Positions 27,726-37,123 of a stretch of DNA of 56,457 nucleotides are shown piece after piece. The first letter of the stretch is position 1. Each line of letters begins with the position of its first letter. The stretch lies in contig CAJAUT010000027.1 of the NCBI GenBank assembly GCA_903945195.1, forward strand, positions 1-56,457, written 5' to 3'. This DNA comes from an uncultured bacterium (GTDB lineage: Bacteria > Patescibacteriota > Microgenomatia > UBA1400 > UBA12108). A model generated the notes under the pieces. The model saw only the letters and a program-made list of their open reading frames with translations. It was not told where the DNA came from and made no database searches. The position numbers were made by a program, and so were the translations under genes.

Positions 27726-29183
27726 TTATTTTAGCAGAGAGTGTAGCAAACCACCTAGCTCGGCCTTTAGATATTTGCCATCTAGAACATAGAGGATCCC
27801 AGAGTAGGCTACGAGTCCAAAAAGAATAGCCGCTAGTAGAGAGAGAAGGCCATGGACAAAGCTTTGCTCAACGACAAATACGAGCACTCCCATGAGCATG
27901 CTAGCTACAAGAGGACGGATTACCATCCCAAAAGTATCTACAACTACCACTTTCTTGAGTGCATACAGCACTAGAGGGAAAGTAGTATAGGTGATCAGAC
28001 AGACGGTCATGGCGATACCTACATACCCAAAATATCTGATCATAGGTAGCCCTATCCCCCAGGTCATGGCAGTATATAAAGCCATGAGTGACAAGACGAT
28101 CTTGGGATGACCTGTGGCATAAATAGCATTGGTGTAGGTAGTTGTGATCACGACTGGCACAGCAGCTATAAGGAACCACAACAGAGTGGGCAAAGCTGGG
28201 AGCCATTTGTCACTTTTGTTGGCATAGAGAAACTCTAGGATAGGTTTGGCTGTGACGATGAGACCTATGATCGCTGGGAAATAGACTACGCTCATGAGGT
28301 GAATTGATTTTTCGATCCATCTTTTTAGTCTGACCTTGTCACCTTGGATACGAGAATAGGTTGGGAAAGTGATACGAGAGACAATGGTCGAGATCTCCAT
28401 GGGGCGCGAAGAGATGTTTTGCGCTACGTTTACAAACCCTACGGCAGCTGGACCATACCAGACAGCGATGATGGTCGGAGTAATATTGTCTTTGATCAGA
28501 GCTAGAACTGAGTTGAGCTGGAACGGCACCCCAAAATGGAGGAGCTCAGAGGCTGACTTTTTGTTTAGTTGCCAGCCGATTTTCCATGGTGCGATTACGT
28601 TTAAGGCTATGGCTCCAAGGACAGTACGAGTGATGACGGCGATGACTAGACTCCAGACACCATAACCATGCATCGCCATATATACGGCGATGGCATTGTA
28701 GGCGACAGTCTCGATGATCTCTGGGATGATCAGTAGCTCGAACCGGAGACGACGCTCCAGCATGATAGAGGGAATGGTTTTGAAGGAGGTAATAAAGAGA
28801 GAGAGCGAAAGGATGCGTACTAGCCAAGCACCACTATCGCCTAGATTGTAAAATCGACCGACCATTGGGGCTACGACCCAGGCCACAATCAGAATTGCCG
28901 TAACTAATCCCTGCTGGATAGTAAAGGTAGTCCGCAAGTCATCATCTGAGACATCTTCTTTTTGGATGAGGGCAGCACCAAAACCGACGTCTGAGAAAAA
29001 CGAAAGAAAGGTAAAGACAACAAAACTAATGATGCCAAAAACTCCAAATGATTCTTGGGAAAGTAACCTAGCTAAAGTGATGATGCCTACGGTATCAATG
29101 ACTTTTAAAATGAGACGACGAAAAGTGAGGGTAAATACCCCGCGGATCGCTTTGGCTTTTAAAGAATCTAGGACTTCGCTCAT
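27726..29183 (-). CDS. wzx: Polysaccharide flippase, Wzx/MOP superfamily
   Basis: A membrane protein of about 485 residues. The start at 29183 is chosen because it gives MSEVLDSLKAKAIRGVF, the normal flippase opening, and a four-base overlap with the upstream gene; the 27 codons before it look spurious. TFRRLILKVIDTVGIITLARLLSQESFGVFGI and FGAALIQKEDV are typical of lipopolysaccharide/teichuronate-type MOP transporters, followed by about 12 to 14 helices. It would flip a lipid-linked glycan from the cytoplasmic to the outer face. It is the only flippase visible, which makes it the likely export step of the locus. Confidence 0.92.
   Translation of the reverse strand: MSEVLDSLKAKAIRGVFTLTFRRLILKVIDTVGIITLARLLSQESFGVFGIISFVVFTFLSFFSDVGFGAALIQKEDVSDDDLRTTFTIQQGLVTAILIVAWVVAPMVGRFYNLGDSGAWLVRILSLSLFITSFKTIPSIMLERRLRFELLIIPEIIETVAYNAIAVYMAMHGYGVWSLVIAVITRTVLGAIALNVIAPWKIGWQLNKKSASELLHFGVPFQLNSVLALIKDNITPTIIAVWYGPAAVGFVNVAQNISSRPMEISTIVSRITFPTYSRIQGDKVRLKRWIEKSIHLMSVVYFPAIIGLIVTAKPILEFLYANKSDKWLPALPTLLWFLIAAVPVVITTTYTNAIYATGHPKIVLSLMALYTAMTWGIGLPMIRYFGYVGIAMTVCLITYTTFPLVLYALKKVVVVDTFGMVIRPLVASMLMGVLVFVVEQSFVHGLLSLLAAILFGLVAYSGILYVLDGKYLKAELGGLLHSLLK
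27728..27733 (-). promoter_or_regulatory. Extended -10-like TGC-TAAAAT six bases before a GT2 start
   Basis: TAAAAT-AAAGCT-ATG on the minus strand, with TG one base before the hexamer. It overlaps the stop codon of the Wzx gene. The same arrangement recurs at 34903-34908. Confidence 0.4.
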
Positions 29184-30733
29184 ATAAATAGTAATCCTAT
29201 CATGACTAAGAGTGAGAGGGCAGAAACCCAGATGCCGATATTTTCTACTGCAGTCCTGTGCCAAGTCAGATCTACTTTTAGACTACCTGCTGGGATATCT
29301 GTGGTTGTGGTGATGAGTCCGTCCTGACTAGCTTGAATGGGAACGATAGAATCATTTATTTTTAGCTGCCACTGAGGCATATAGGCAGTACTAATAGTAA
29401 GTGGGGCTGGCTCTGACGTAACAAGCGATCCGTAGACGCTAGTGGATGTGCGCGACAAAGAGTCGGACAACGAAGTACTTGGGAATGCCGGCATACTGGC
29501 AGGTAAATACTCAGGGATCTTGTCTCTAGCGACAGTAGCTAACTTTTCCTGTGATAAGAAACTAGAATCGTCATAGGAAATCTCTCTTTGAGGAACAAAA
29601 AACTTGAGATTAAAAAATAGGATGCCACAGGTGATAAGTAACACCGCTAAAGGCTTTGTGAACTTTGGGAGATACTCTACAAAATATCCAGCAAGTGCTG
29701 AAACTGCAAAGCTAGCAAACGTAATGAGTCGCCATGGGAACTGCAGGATTTGAAGAGGACTCACTAGATCCCAAACAAATGATGAGGCCATAGTAGTCAT
29801 AAAGGCATAAAAGATAAATGTGGCAAGTAAAAAGATGACAACTTTGTCGAGACGTTTTTTGAGCCTTAGATAAACTAGAGAAATGGCTGCCAGCACTAGC
29901 TGAAATTTGCCTAGCATAAAAGACATCCCATCTATTTGGCCAAGCGAGGAAGACCCTCCATAGCCCCAAGCAGAATGCCATAGTTGCATGGGACTTAAGA
30001 AATGATCACTATATTTTGTAAGTAGTGCTACCTTATCTATTTGGACTAGTCCCCTTTCAAATATCACAGGTAGTAAAAACCAGCTAGATGCACCAATAGA
30101 GAGAACAAGAGCTAGGAGTGAGTTACCTAGAGTCTTGGGCTTGAAGATAAAAATCCAGATGAGTAGAAATGGAATGAAAGCAAATGGTAACGAGTTGTGA
30201 CTGAGGAAAAACAATGAGGTGATGAGAGAGGTAGAGACTACCCATTTGTATCCCCTATCCTTTTGGCTCCAGAGGTAAAGTAGCCATGGCAAAAGAGTCC
30301 AGGTGACCCCTTCGGCATAGGATCCACGGACATACAAGGTCGAGGCATGATATGGCAAAAGAGTATAAGAAACTGAAGCGATAAGCGCGCCGTAACTACC
30401 TAGAAATTGTCGCATGAGCTTGTATATGCCAAGTGCTGCCACACCTACTAGGATAAAGAGAGAAAGCTTGAGCGATAAAAGATAAATAGGTACAAAAAGT
30501 TTGATAAATGCACCTAGATAGCTAAATACTGGAGCATAGTAAAGAAACAATGGATAACCAAAGCCTTCGTTTAACTGATTGGTCCAAGCTGCTGGGAACT
30601 GACCAGCCTTCAAAGTGTCGGAAAGTGTCGCAATGCGAACAATGGATGTGGGATCGTGGACATCAAATAACCCAGGTTTAATTAGTGGCAGTAAAGTCAG
30701 ACATACTACAAATAGTAGGATGAACTTTTTCAT
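29180..30733 (-). CDS. Polytopic membrane protein related to the PTPS-related family
   Basis: A 517-residue protein with DVHDPTSIVRIATLSDTLKAG in the first outer loop, then GQFPAAWTNQLNEGFGYPLFLYY. This parallels GQFPLRWAGNFDQGFGIPLF in the protein at 14329, so the two share a fold and probably an activity. The motif HDPTS lacks the second His of HDxxFH. About 12 spans are followed by an outer domain of about 130 residues and one last helix. Both ends overlap neighbours by four bases (29180-29183 and 30730-30733). A GT-C-like role is inferred. Confidence 0.75.
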   Translation of the reverse strand: MKKFILLFVVCLTLLPLIKPGLFDVHDPTSIVRIATLSDTLKAGQFPAAWTNQLNEGFGYPLFLYYAPVFSYLGAFIKLFVPIYLLSLKLSLFILVGVAALGIYKLMRQFLGSYGALIASVSYTLLPYHASTLYVRGSYAEGVTWTLLPWLLYLWSQKDRGYKWVVSTSLITSLFFLSHNSLPFAFIPFLLIWIFIFKPKTLGNSLLALVLSIGASSWFLLPVIFERGLVQIDKVALLTKYSDHFLSPMQLWHSAWGYGGSSSLGQIDGMSFMLGKFQLVLAAISLVYLRLKKRLDKVVIFLLATFIFYAFMTTMASSFVWDLVSPLQILQFPWRLITFASFAVSALAGYFVEYLPKFTKPLAVLLITCGILFFNLKFFVPQREISYDDSSFLSQEKLATVARDKIPEYLPASMPAFPSTSLSDSLSRTSTSVYGSLVTSEPAPLTISTAYMPQWQLKINDSIVPIQASQDGLITTTTDIPAGSLKVDLTWHRTAVENIGIWVSALSLLVMIGLLFI

Positions 30734-32223
30734 GGACTCACTTGGTACAAGCGGATATAGCTGTCATTGGCTTTTTTAAATGACATAATCTCAGTAGAAT
30801 TTGGTGGCAGTGATTTGACCTGAGTATTGTTGATGATGAAATAAGTTTCTTTAGATTCTTCTGATTTTTTTACTACCTCAAATGGTGGAATTTCTTTTAC
30901 TGGATAAATCCCAGTAATTTGAATTTGATTTGAGCGCTGAGAGGCATATAGTTCGAGCCCGTGTGGCAAGAGGCCAAAGGTGCCTTCGGTATAAACATAA
31001 GTATCACTTCTTGTTTCTTTGACTCTGTTTACTAGCCAGTCAGAGATCTCTTTGACACCATTTCCTGCTGCCCAGCCAGAGACATAGTCCCAGTCGGCTT
31101 TAACTAGTGGCATGGTGAGAGGTGTCGTGTAACCCATGTACATAAATCTAATTGGCCAGATAGCAAGTACTGCTAATACAGCAACTCTATGCGTTGTTTT
31201 GGCTGGAAATGCATATGCTGCGTAGAGCAAAAGATAAGGAACAATAAATACTAGGTAGCGCGGGCGATATAGTAGGGCTGTGGTAATGAGTGCAAATAGT
31301 GGGACCCAGAACCAAGCTGAAACGAGTAAAAATTTGTCTAGAGTTTTAGACATTTTGTAGGCACCCCAGATTGCAAAAAGATAGATCGGAGCAGTCAAAT
31401 ACGCTACTAGCCAGCGCTGACTATCCATGAAATTTTGCCAGATACGATAGGGATGATCTTTGAGCATGGCAAATGGCGAGATCACGAAATCACCATTTTT
31501 GCGGGTGATCATGTACATCCAGGGGGACAAACGCTGAATATTGTTGATCACTTCGGCTAGGACATATACAACTATCAAAAGTCCTGCATATTTTAAAAGT
31601 TGTTTTTTGCCAAAACGAGTCTTGTCTTCAAAAAGAAATATATAAGCAGCGGGGATAAGTATGATAAAAGCTTGAGCGGGAGATTTGACTAGATACGCAA
31701 GTCCTGCGGAAAGTCCTAGGATGAGCGCGACGTCTAGTCGCTTGGATTTGGCTAAGAGATAAGAGATATTGAAGAGCCAGATACCACTAGCTGTCAGCAT
31801 ACTTTCCATGACAGCAAAACGATCGTAGAAAAACAAAAATGGAGTGATAAGACCTAGGGCAGCAGCAAGGTAACCGGTGCGTTTATCTTTGAGTAAAAAA
31901 CCAGCGTACCACAGACCTAGGATAGTGAAATAACCACAGACTACGGAGGCTAGACGAGTGGCAAAAAGAGGATCTTTGATAAAGTTTAAGAATGGCATGG
32001 CAAACCACACGAATAGTGGTTGCTTGCCGTCTGTAAGACTGATAAATCTCCACGAAGCATCATATAGTCCTATCTGAGACCAGCGACTATAGATAGCCTC
32101 GTCAACAAATATAGGTAGTGAGGTGAGGTGATAAATGCGGGTCGCAAAGTAGATGAGAGTAATACCCAGGAGGATTAGAATATCTCGTGTTTTTAGTTTG
32201 GGAAACCACTGCATAAAATCCAT
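30730..32223 (-). CDS. GT39/PMT-like membrane glycosyltransferase
   Basis: A 497-residue protein. An unusually polar first 12 residues precede helix 1; the acidic pair is in PIFVDEAIYSRWSQ (Asp41-Glu42), followed by LTDGKQPLFVWFAMP, which is like the KPPMVAW loop of ArnT. AYLVKSPAQAFIIL and LLYRPRYLVFIVP are family features. The outer C-terminal domain is about 140 residues. It overlaps the downstream PTPS-related gene by four bases. Upstream there are only six bases to the BRO-N gene, with no clear promoter or Shine-Dalgarno site. Confidence 0.87.
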   Translation of the reverse strand: MDFMQWFPKLKTRDILILLGITLIYFATRIYHLTSLPIFVDEAIYSRWSQIGLYDASWRFISLTDGKQPLFVWFAMPFLNFIKDPLFATRLASVVCGYFTILGLWYAGFLLKDKRTGYLAAALGLITPFLFFYDRFAVMESMLTASGIWLFNISYLLAKSKRLDVALILGLSAGLAYLVKSPAQAFIILIPAAYIFLFEDKTRFGKKQLLKYAGLLIVVYVLAEVINNIQRLSPWMYMITRKNGDFVISPFAMLKDHPYRIWQNFMDSQRWLVAYLTAPIYLFAIWGAYKMSKTLDKFLLVSAWFWVPLFALITTALLYRPRYLVFIVPYLLLYAAYAFPAKTTHRVAVLAVLAIWPIRFMYMGYTTPLTMPLVKADWDYVSGWAAGNGVKEISDWLVNRVKETRSDTYVYTEGTFGLLPHGLELYASQRSNQIQITGIYPVKEIPPFEVVKKSEESKETYFIINNTQVKSLPPNSTEIMSFKKANDSYIRLYQVSP

Positions 32224-32229
32224 TATAGC

Positions 32230-33057
32230 CTAATCAATCTTTTTCTGTCCTTCTGGAGTATCAATAAAATTGGATGGACTAATGATGGTGTGACCAAGCT
32301 CTTCTTCTGTGTGCTTGCGAGCTGCCCCTGCCACACTACCTCCCCTGATAGCGACTTTTTTATTTTTTTCAAAAGTTGAGGGTTTTTCAGTCTGTGAGAT
32401 CTCGGTGGTGACTCTTTCTCCGAGCATACTAAAGATCAATTCTAAGTCAGTCATGTGATCGCGGAGATTTTCTCTTTTTAGCCTTTTCAATTTCTTATAC
32501 TGAGTAGGAGTCATGCCAAATGTGGCTTTACTGATCTCTGCTGTGAGAATAGCGAAGTCGGATTCTTTTTGGACTCCCCTCTCCTTCCATTCATCAGTCA
32601 AGTCTTGCCTAATTGCTATGCCGCGCAATCTTTTATCTATCCAGTTTTGTGAGTATCCCTTTTGTTCATATAGCTTTTTCATCCGCTCTTGAGCCAGCTC
32701 AGGATTTTCGATTTCTTGGATCCGCTCATAACCCACTTTGGCTAGCCACCTTTTGAGTGGCTCTGCTTTTGGGGATGGTATGGACTGGATAATGCGTAAA
32801 GCAGTTTCTGTATTTGCACAATCTGTATCACGAAGTTTTCCATCTATAGCAATTAGTTTCAACTGTCCGATTTTTTCGGACACTTCAATATACCCCTCGC
32901 TTATCAGTTTGGTTTTTAGGTCTGACCAATATTTCCTAGGACGATCTGTGCCAGACAACACTTCGATTATATCTATAACTGAAAACCACCATTCATTTTG
33001 GAATATAGTCTTCCGAATCTGCTTACCTTCAAATATTGCTATTTTGTTTTCATCCAT
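32230..33057 (-). CDS. BRO-N domain protein, DinD-like
   Basis: About 275 residues. The frame reaches TTG at 33075, but ATG at 33057 fits better with the BRO-N start KIAIFEGKQIRKTIFQNEWWFSVIDIIEVL. The N-terminal 100 residues are a BRO/antirepressor DNA-binding domain with SPKAEPLKRWLAKVG, and the rest resembles DNA-damage-inducible protein D, including KRLRGIAIRQDLTDEWKERG and MTPTQYKKLKRL. Such genes are frequent in phages and in CPR genomes; their function is unclear. It is placed between two membrane glycosyltransferase genes and overlaps one of them by 19 bases, so it is carried within the operon. Confidence 0.86.
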   Translation of the reverse strand: MDENKIAIFEGKQIRKTIFQNEWWFSVIDIIEVLSGTDRPRKYWSDLKTKLISEGYIEVSEKIGQLKLIAIDGKLRDTDCANTETALRIIQSIPSPKAEPLKRWLAKVGYERIQEIENPELAQERMKKLYEQKGYSQNWIDKRLRGIAIRQDLTDEWKERGVQKESDFAILTAEISKATFGMTPTQYKKLKRLKRENLRDHMTDLELIFSMLGERVTTEISQTEKPSTFEKNKKVAIRGGSVAGAARKHTEEELGHTIISPSNFIDTPEGQKKID

Positions 33058-34151
33058 AACTTTTTTATAAACCAAATACTACCCGAAGTCAATAGTGGCA
33101 AATAGATGATGCTATAGACAAATGGAGTCGAGTTGAGCCAGAAACCGGTGGAGATGTAGGGAATGTAATAGATGAGTCCAGCTAGACTAGCTAGGATGAT
33201 CCAGAGTCTAGACCAAGACGCGCCTATGAGCGAGGCAGGTAGAATTGCCCACACCAAATACCACGGCTGGAAGCGGCCAGGTAAAAATACAACGGGGGCT
33301 AGCATGGCTAAGGTTACAAAAATCATTTTAAATCTAGGAGATTTAATGAAATACATAGGGAGTGTCAGGATGGTCACGTACTTGGTGCCTACAGATGCAA
33401 TTAGTGATATCAGACTAGGTCCAAGTTTGGAATTGAGTGCATATAGTAGAGACAACAAGAACAAAGCGATCATGACGGCGTCATTGTGACCATTTACGAC
33501 TACTTCTAGGAGGATAAAGGGATTGAAGGCAATAGAAAGCTGTGCAAGCACTGACTCATCTTTGGTAAAACCAAGCTTGTACGTAATCTGCCCAATGAGA
33601 TAGATGACCCAAACAAAAAAAGCGGACATCGTCAGTTTCATCAGAAGTAGGACTGGCACAAACTTGCCTAGACCCAGCAGGTAAGCTGGTGACTCTATGG
33701 CCGTAAAGACCGGACCATAGGCGGACGGCGTGTGAACCCAGCGCATAAAGCGGAGCCAGAGATCACCGGTAAATTCTAGTGGGGCATGGATATGAGGATT
33801 CATGTGATAGAACCACAATATCTTGCCATGGAACATGTAGTTGTATAGATCGTAAGACAGCATGGGATAGGCAAAAGTTAAAATACCAATAGTTATGAGA
33901 AAGAATTTCCAGGGAAATTTAGCCACCTTAGAGCGGAGCAAAAAATAAATATATCCTAAAAATAATAATACTAGCAACAGAATATAAACTCGGACTGAAT
34001 CAAATCTTTCAAAATATACAAGGCGTTGGAGTGGTGCCACAAACTTTAGAAAAATAGGATTTTGGGTGAGGGTGAGATTGAAGTCTAGATAGCCGTAGGA
34101 GTAGATTGCTAACAGCGTACAGCATACAGCATACAGGAAAAAACTAATCAT
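33039..34151 (-). CDS. MptA/B-like (GT87-type) membrane mannosyltransferase
   Basis: About 370 residues. ATG at 34151 is preferred over the longer frame to 34193: it leaves an 8-base overlap with the upstream GT2 and begins at the first helix. MLSYDLYNYMFHGKILWFYHMNPHIHAP and the later TPSAYGPVF are the signature of polyprenyl-phosphomannose-dependent alpha-1,6-mannosyltransferases of the MptB group, and NGHNDAVM is also conserved. The upstream gene is a DPM1-type GT2 that could make the carrier-linked mannose. Three CAGCGTA/CAGCATA heptamers lie close to the start (34113-34133). Confidence 0.82.
   Translation of the reverse strand: MISFFLYAVCCTLLAIYSYGYLDFNLTLTQNPIFLKFVAPLQRLVYFERFDSVRVYILLLVLLFLGYIYFLLRSKVAKFPWKFFLITIGILTFAYPMLSYDLYNYMFHGKILWFYHMNPHIHAPLEFTGDLWLRFMRWVHTPSAYGPVFTAIESPAYLLGLGKFVPVLLLMKLTMSAFFVWVIYLIGQITYKLGFTKDESVLAQLSIAFNPFILLEVVVNGHNDAVMIALFLLSLLYALNSKLGPSLISLIASVGTKYVTILTLPMYFIKSPRFKMIFVTLAMLAPVVFLPGRFQPWYLVWAILPASLIGASWSRLWIILASLAGLIYYIPYISTGFWLNSTPFVYSIIYLPLLTSGSIWFIKKLWMKTK
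34113..34133. repeat. Heptanucleotide repeat CAGC(G/A)TA x3 near the start of the MptB-like gene
   Basis: CAGCGTA then two CAGCATA units, followed by CAG. It lies about 6 to 13 codons inside the gene, where a one-unit change would abolish the product. Confidence 0.85.
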
Positions 34152-34896
34152 ATTTTCCCAAAATGTCATTGACTCTGACACGCATGATTTCAAACAACAT
34201 CTCTAGTGATTCTTTGACAAAATTGCGCGATTTACCAAGACTCGTATCTTCGTTTCTCCAGATTACTGGAACCTCTTTGATTTTGGCTTTCATTTTTTTG
34301 GCTAGGTGAAGGAGCTCTACGTCGTAGGCCGTCACTTTCCAGCCGACTGCATTGTTGGCTCTGCCAAATAAGCGCATATGACCAAATATCTCCCCTGCTA
34401 GATTTGTTTCTATGAGCTTGAAGCCGCACTGTGTATCTTTGATTTCTGGCAGTAGTATCATGCGGCGTACTAGCAAAAAGATGACAGAGGCTAGCTGACG
34501 GATAACTGTGGAATCTGGTCGTTTAGCCCCACGAGAACCTATGACCACATCAAATCCTTTGGTGGTCCATGGCAAAAGTTTGGAGATCTCACTGATTGGA
34601 GTAGATTGATCCATGTCTGTAAGCAAGATATATTTACCCTTGGCTTCTTTGATACCAGAGCGTAGAGCATAAGGCTTGCCTGCATGTTGGTTGTAGACGA
34701 TGCGGATATCCTTGTGGTTATCTATGAATTCTTTGATGACCAAGAGACTACTATCTGTAGACCCGTCGTCCGAGATGATAATCTCCCAGGTAAAATCTTG
34801 TTTTTTTAGGTAGGACACGATGTCACCGAGCACCCCACGCTTGACGTTTTCTATCTCGTTATAATTGGGTATGAGGACTGTAAGTAATGGTTTCAT
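34144..34896 (-). CDS. GT2 glycosyltransferase, DPM1-like
   Basis: A 250-residue enzyme with LLTVLIPNYNEIENV, SDDGSTDSS at 42-50, NQHAGKPYALRSGI near 69 and TDMDQSTP at 93-100. The HAGKxxALRxGI loop and the MDxD pattern mark the DPM1/polyprenyl-phosphate glycosyltransferase group. DTQCGFKLIETNLA around residue 155 is likewise conserved. It is translationally coupled to the MptB-like gene (8-base overlap), consistent with supply of lipid-phosphate mannose. TGATAAAAT is six bases before ATG, and the upstream gene's stop codon provides the TGA. Confidence 0.9.
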   Translation of the reverse strand: MKPLLTVLIPNYNEIENVKRGVLGDIVSYLKKQDFTWEIIISDDGSTDSSLLVIKEFIDNHKDIRIVYNQHAGKPYALRSGIKEAKGKYILLTDMDQSTPISEISKLLPWTTKGFDVVIGSRGAKRPDSTVIRQLASVIFLLVRRMILLPEIKDTQCGFKLIETNLAGEIFGHMRLFGRANNAVGWKVTAYDVELLHLAKKMKAKIKEVPVIWRNEDTSLGKSRNFVKESLEMLFEIMRVRVNDILGKYD

Positions 34897-34902
34897 GGCT
34901 TT

Positions 34903-34908
34903 ATTTTA
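34903..34908 (-). promoter_or_regulatory. Extended -10-like TGA-TAAAAT six bases before a DPM1-like gene
   Basis: TAAAAT-AAAGCC-ATG on the minus strand, almost the same string as at 27728-27733. No -35 match is seen. Confidence 0.4.
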
Positions 34909-36387
34909 TCAGGGTTTGAGCTCTATTGTAGATACATATATATCATAGGTCACCCATTCATTTGTAAGCATTGTGCGAGGACCATTAAACTCGTTGATCT
35001 GAGGATGTCCTAGGTAGGCTGCAATAGCTGGATGTGCAGGGCCTGTCAAAAACAACAGCACGGTGGACTCATCATCTTGAGGACATGGTCCGTTTTCGCA
35101 AATGTCATAAACCAGGGTTTGTAAATCATTACTAGGAGGGTTACTGGAAATCGCCAAATAATAAGAAATTGTTGTAGTGTATGAGCCCTGAGTATTTACT
35201 ACATTATATGGTCTGCCAGCTGCTTTCTTGACTATATAATCTGAAACATTTTTGGCTCTGACTGTTTGGATAGAGGTTTTTTCGTACAAGTTGTAAACGA
35301 GAGCTTTGTAGGTAGGAAGAATCATAGTAACTAAGAAAATAATAGTAAAAATGGAAAGCCATTTTCCCTTGGTGGCCGCAAAACCAATGACTAAACTGAC
35401 AATGGGGAAAAGAAATGCCAAATAATGAACATAGATGGATTCTTTAAGAAGAGAAACTATCAATATAGATCCGATCATCACATATCCTAGCTTCTGCAAA
35501 TTTGTAAGGCAATAAATGAGCAGTATGGCTCCTACCAAAAATATTGCCCAGTTAGTCATAATGGTTGATGAAACTGACTGGCTAGCAATCATGCCAGAAA
35601 TAACAGTCTTGGTATTATTTGTGACTCTAGATAAATAGCTAGGATAATTGGTCTGAGTTGAGATGCTTTTTTGTGCAAGATAAGTCCCAAAGGCCTTTAC
35701 ATTGACAAAACTATGACGAGCTTCAAATAGCCAAAAAGGTGCTGAAGATACGATAAACCCAAAAAAAACTATGAGTAAATAGCGAGGTAATTTTCTAATT
35801 GTTTTGGCTTTATAATGCTGCCAGATTTCTTGCAAAAACAACAATCCTGGCAAAATAAGTGCTACGTAATGTAGTTGGAAAATAATCCCGGTGATAATAC
35901 CAAAAAATATTGGCTTCCATTTGGAGATGCTTTTGGCATTTATAAGAAGTAATACGATAAAAAATGGAATAACATTGGGATTCCAGGAACTACGAGAGTA
36001 GTGAAGCATGACCGGAGATAGTGCATAAAACATGCCTCCCACAATCCCAGCCGAGATATTTCCATACTTGCGACCCAGATAAATGATACCCAAGGTAGTA
36101 AAAATCCCGAACAACGCAACCATGATGGCAGGGCCCACGGGATTTAATCCAGACAAAATGAGTGATGGAACCATCAAATAATAATAAAATGGTCCCAGAT
36201 ACATATTGCCTACAGAAGTCTCTGGCCCAAGTAGCACTGGCACATGAGTATCTATCATCCTGTACGCTATGAGGGCGTCTCGACCTTCGTCGTTGTGAAA
36301 TACAAATGTTTTATCTATGCGATAAAGATGAGTAAAGGTTGTAATAGCAAGAACCAAAAATATCAAAAAATATTTTAGTTTAGACAT
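34909..36387 (-). CDS. GT39-like membrane glycosyltransferase (GPxYYYL subfamily)
   Basis: A 492-residue polytopic protein. FVFHNDEGRDALIAYRM has the acidic pair Asp33-Glu34, then VPVLLGPETSVGNMYLGPFYYYLMVP, which matches the 20752 protein. ALSPVMLHYSRSSWNPNVIPF is the conserved second loop of this subfamily. The C-terminal outer domain is about 110 residues and has two Cys in CENGPCPQDD. Its ATG overlaps the upstream DPM1-like gene by eight bases, so a donor-synthase/transferase pair is again formed. Substrate unknown. Confidence 0.86.
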   Translation of the reverse strand: MSKLKYFLIFLVLAITTFTHLYRIDKTFVFHNDEGRDALIAYRMIDTHVPVLLGPETSVGNMYLGPFYYYLMVPSLILSGLNPVGPAIMVALFGIFTTLGIIYLGRKYGNISAGIVGGMFYALSPVMLHYSRSSWNPNVIPFFIVLLLINAKSISKWKPIFFGIITGIIFQLHYVALILPGLLFLQEIWQHYKAKTIRKLPRYLLIVFFGFIVSSAPFWLFEARHSFVNVKAFGTYLAQKSISTQTNYPSYLSRVTNNTKTVISGMIASQSVSSTIMTNWAIFLVGAILLIYCLTNLQKLGYVMIGSILIVSLLKESIYVHYLAFLFPIVSLVIGFAATKGKWLSIFTIIFLVTMILPTYKALVYNLYEKTSIQTVRAKNVSDYIVKKAAGRPYNVVNTQGSYTTTISYYLAISSNPPSNDLQTLVYDICENGPCPQDDESTVLLFLTGPAHPAIAAYLGHPQINEFNGPRTMLTNEWVTYDIYVSTIELKP

Positions 36388-37090
36388 GATTGATTTTCTC
36401 CCTCAAGACAAAACTCTCTCTAGCAGCACGCGCAATGACGCGCCAGTTACCTCCGGTTTGATGACCAAATTTGCGAGAATAATGAGTTACTGGAAGCTCT
36501 ACAATTTTAAAGCCTTTTGACTTGGCTTTGACGATAAATTCGGTCACTGTGATAGCGCTTTCGGTCTCTAGTTTAATACTATCCCTGACTTCTTTGGTAA
36601 ACAATTTGTAGGCACAGTCTACATCTCTTACAGTGAGACCAAAAAGGAAAAAGTTCCAAACTTTTAGCAATACCTGAGCTACGAACACTCTATGGAATGG
36701 GTCCATGCGCTTCTTGCGATACCCTATGATCAAATCGGCCTTACGTGATGCTGTAACAAACTTGTGCAACTCATCATAATGGAACTGGCCATCTGAATCG
36801 GTGAAAAAGATCCAGTCCATTTTGCAGGCTTTAAGTCCGGTCTTGACGGAAGCACCATATCCACGATTTGTTTTGTGTGACACCAGGTGAATATTTGAAT
36901 CAAATTTTTGCAGCTCTTTGACTACTTCAGCTGTGCGATCTGTAGAGCCATCGTCTACTACTACTATTTCGTAGGTATCTGCTACTTCTACGGCCGCATT
37001 TCTAGCATCTATCAGCGTGGTGGCGATATTTCCTTCTTCGTTGTATGCAGGGAAAAATATGGACAAGCTAGAAAGTTTATCTTTATTCAT
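36380..37090 (-). CDS. GT2 glycosyltransferase, DPM1/GtrB-like
   Basis: A 236-residue enzyme with LSIFFPAYNEEGNI, VVVDDGSTDRT at 43-53, TNRGYGASVKTGL near 74 and TDSDGQF at 97-103, a textbook set for polyprenyl-phosphate hexose synthases. VRDVDCAYKLF near residue 155 is the usual acceptor-side motif. No GtrA helices are attached. TGTTACAAT lies six bases before ATG without a Shine-Dalgarno site. Its overlap with the following GT39-like gene suggests that its lipid-linked product is used by that protein. Confidence 0.92.
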   Translation of the reverse strand: MNKDKLSSLSIFFPAYNEEGNIATTLIDARNAAVEVADTYEIVVVDDGSTDRTAEVVKELQKFDSNIHLVSHKTNRGYGASVKTGLKACKMDWIFFTDSDGQFHYDELHKFVTASRKADLIIGYRKKRMDPFHRVFVAQVLLKVWNFFLFGLTVRDVDCAYKLFTKEVRDSIKLETESAITVTEFIVKAKSKGFKIVELPVTHYSRKFGHQTGGNWRVIARAARESFVLREKINHV

Positions 37091-37096
37091 GTTCTA

Positions 37097-37102
37097 ATTG
37101 TA
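37097..37102 (-). promoter_or_regulatory. Extended -10-like TGT-TACAAT six bases before a GT2 start
   Basis: TACAAT-TAGAAC-ATG on the minus strand, in a 33-base intergenic gap, which makes a real promoter more likely than for the copies that overlap coding sequence. No -35 match is seen. Confidence 0.45.
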
Positions 37103-37123
37103 ACATCTGACTGACGCAGATAT

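Noticed and set aside
29184-29264. Longer N-terminus of the flippase
   Set aside because: The extra 27 residues are Cys- and His-rich and unlike any flippase start, and they would overlap the upstream gene; the ATG at 29183 gives the four-base junction seen throughout.
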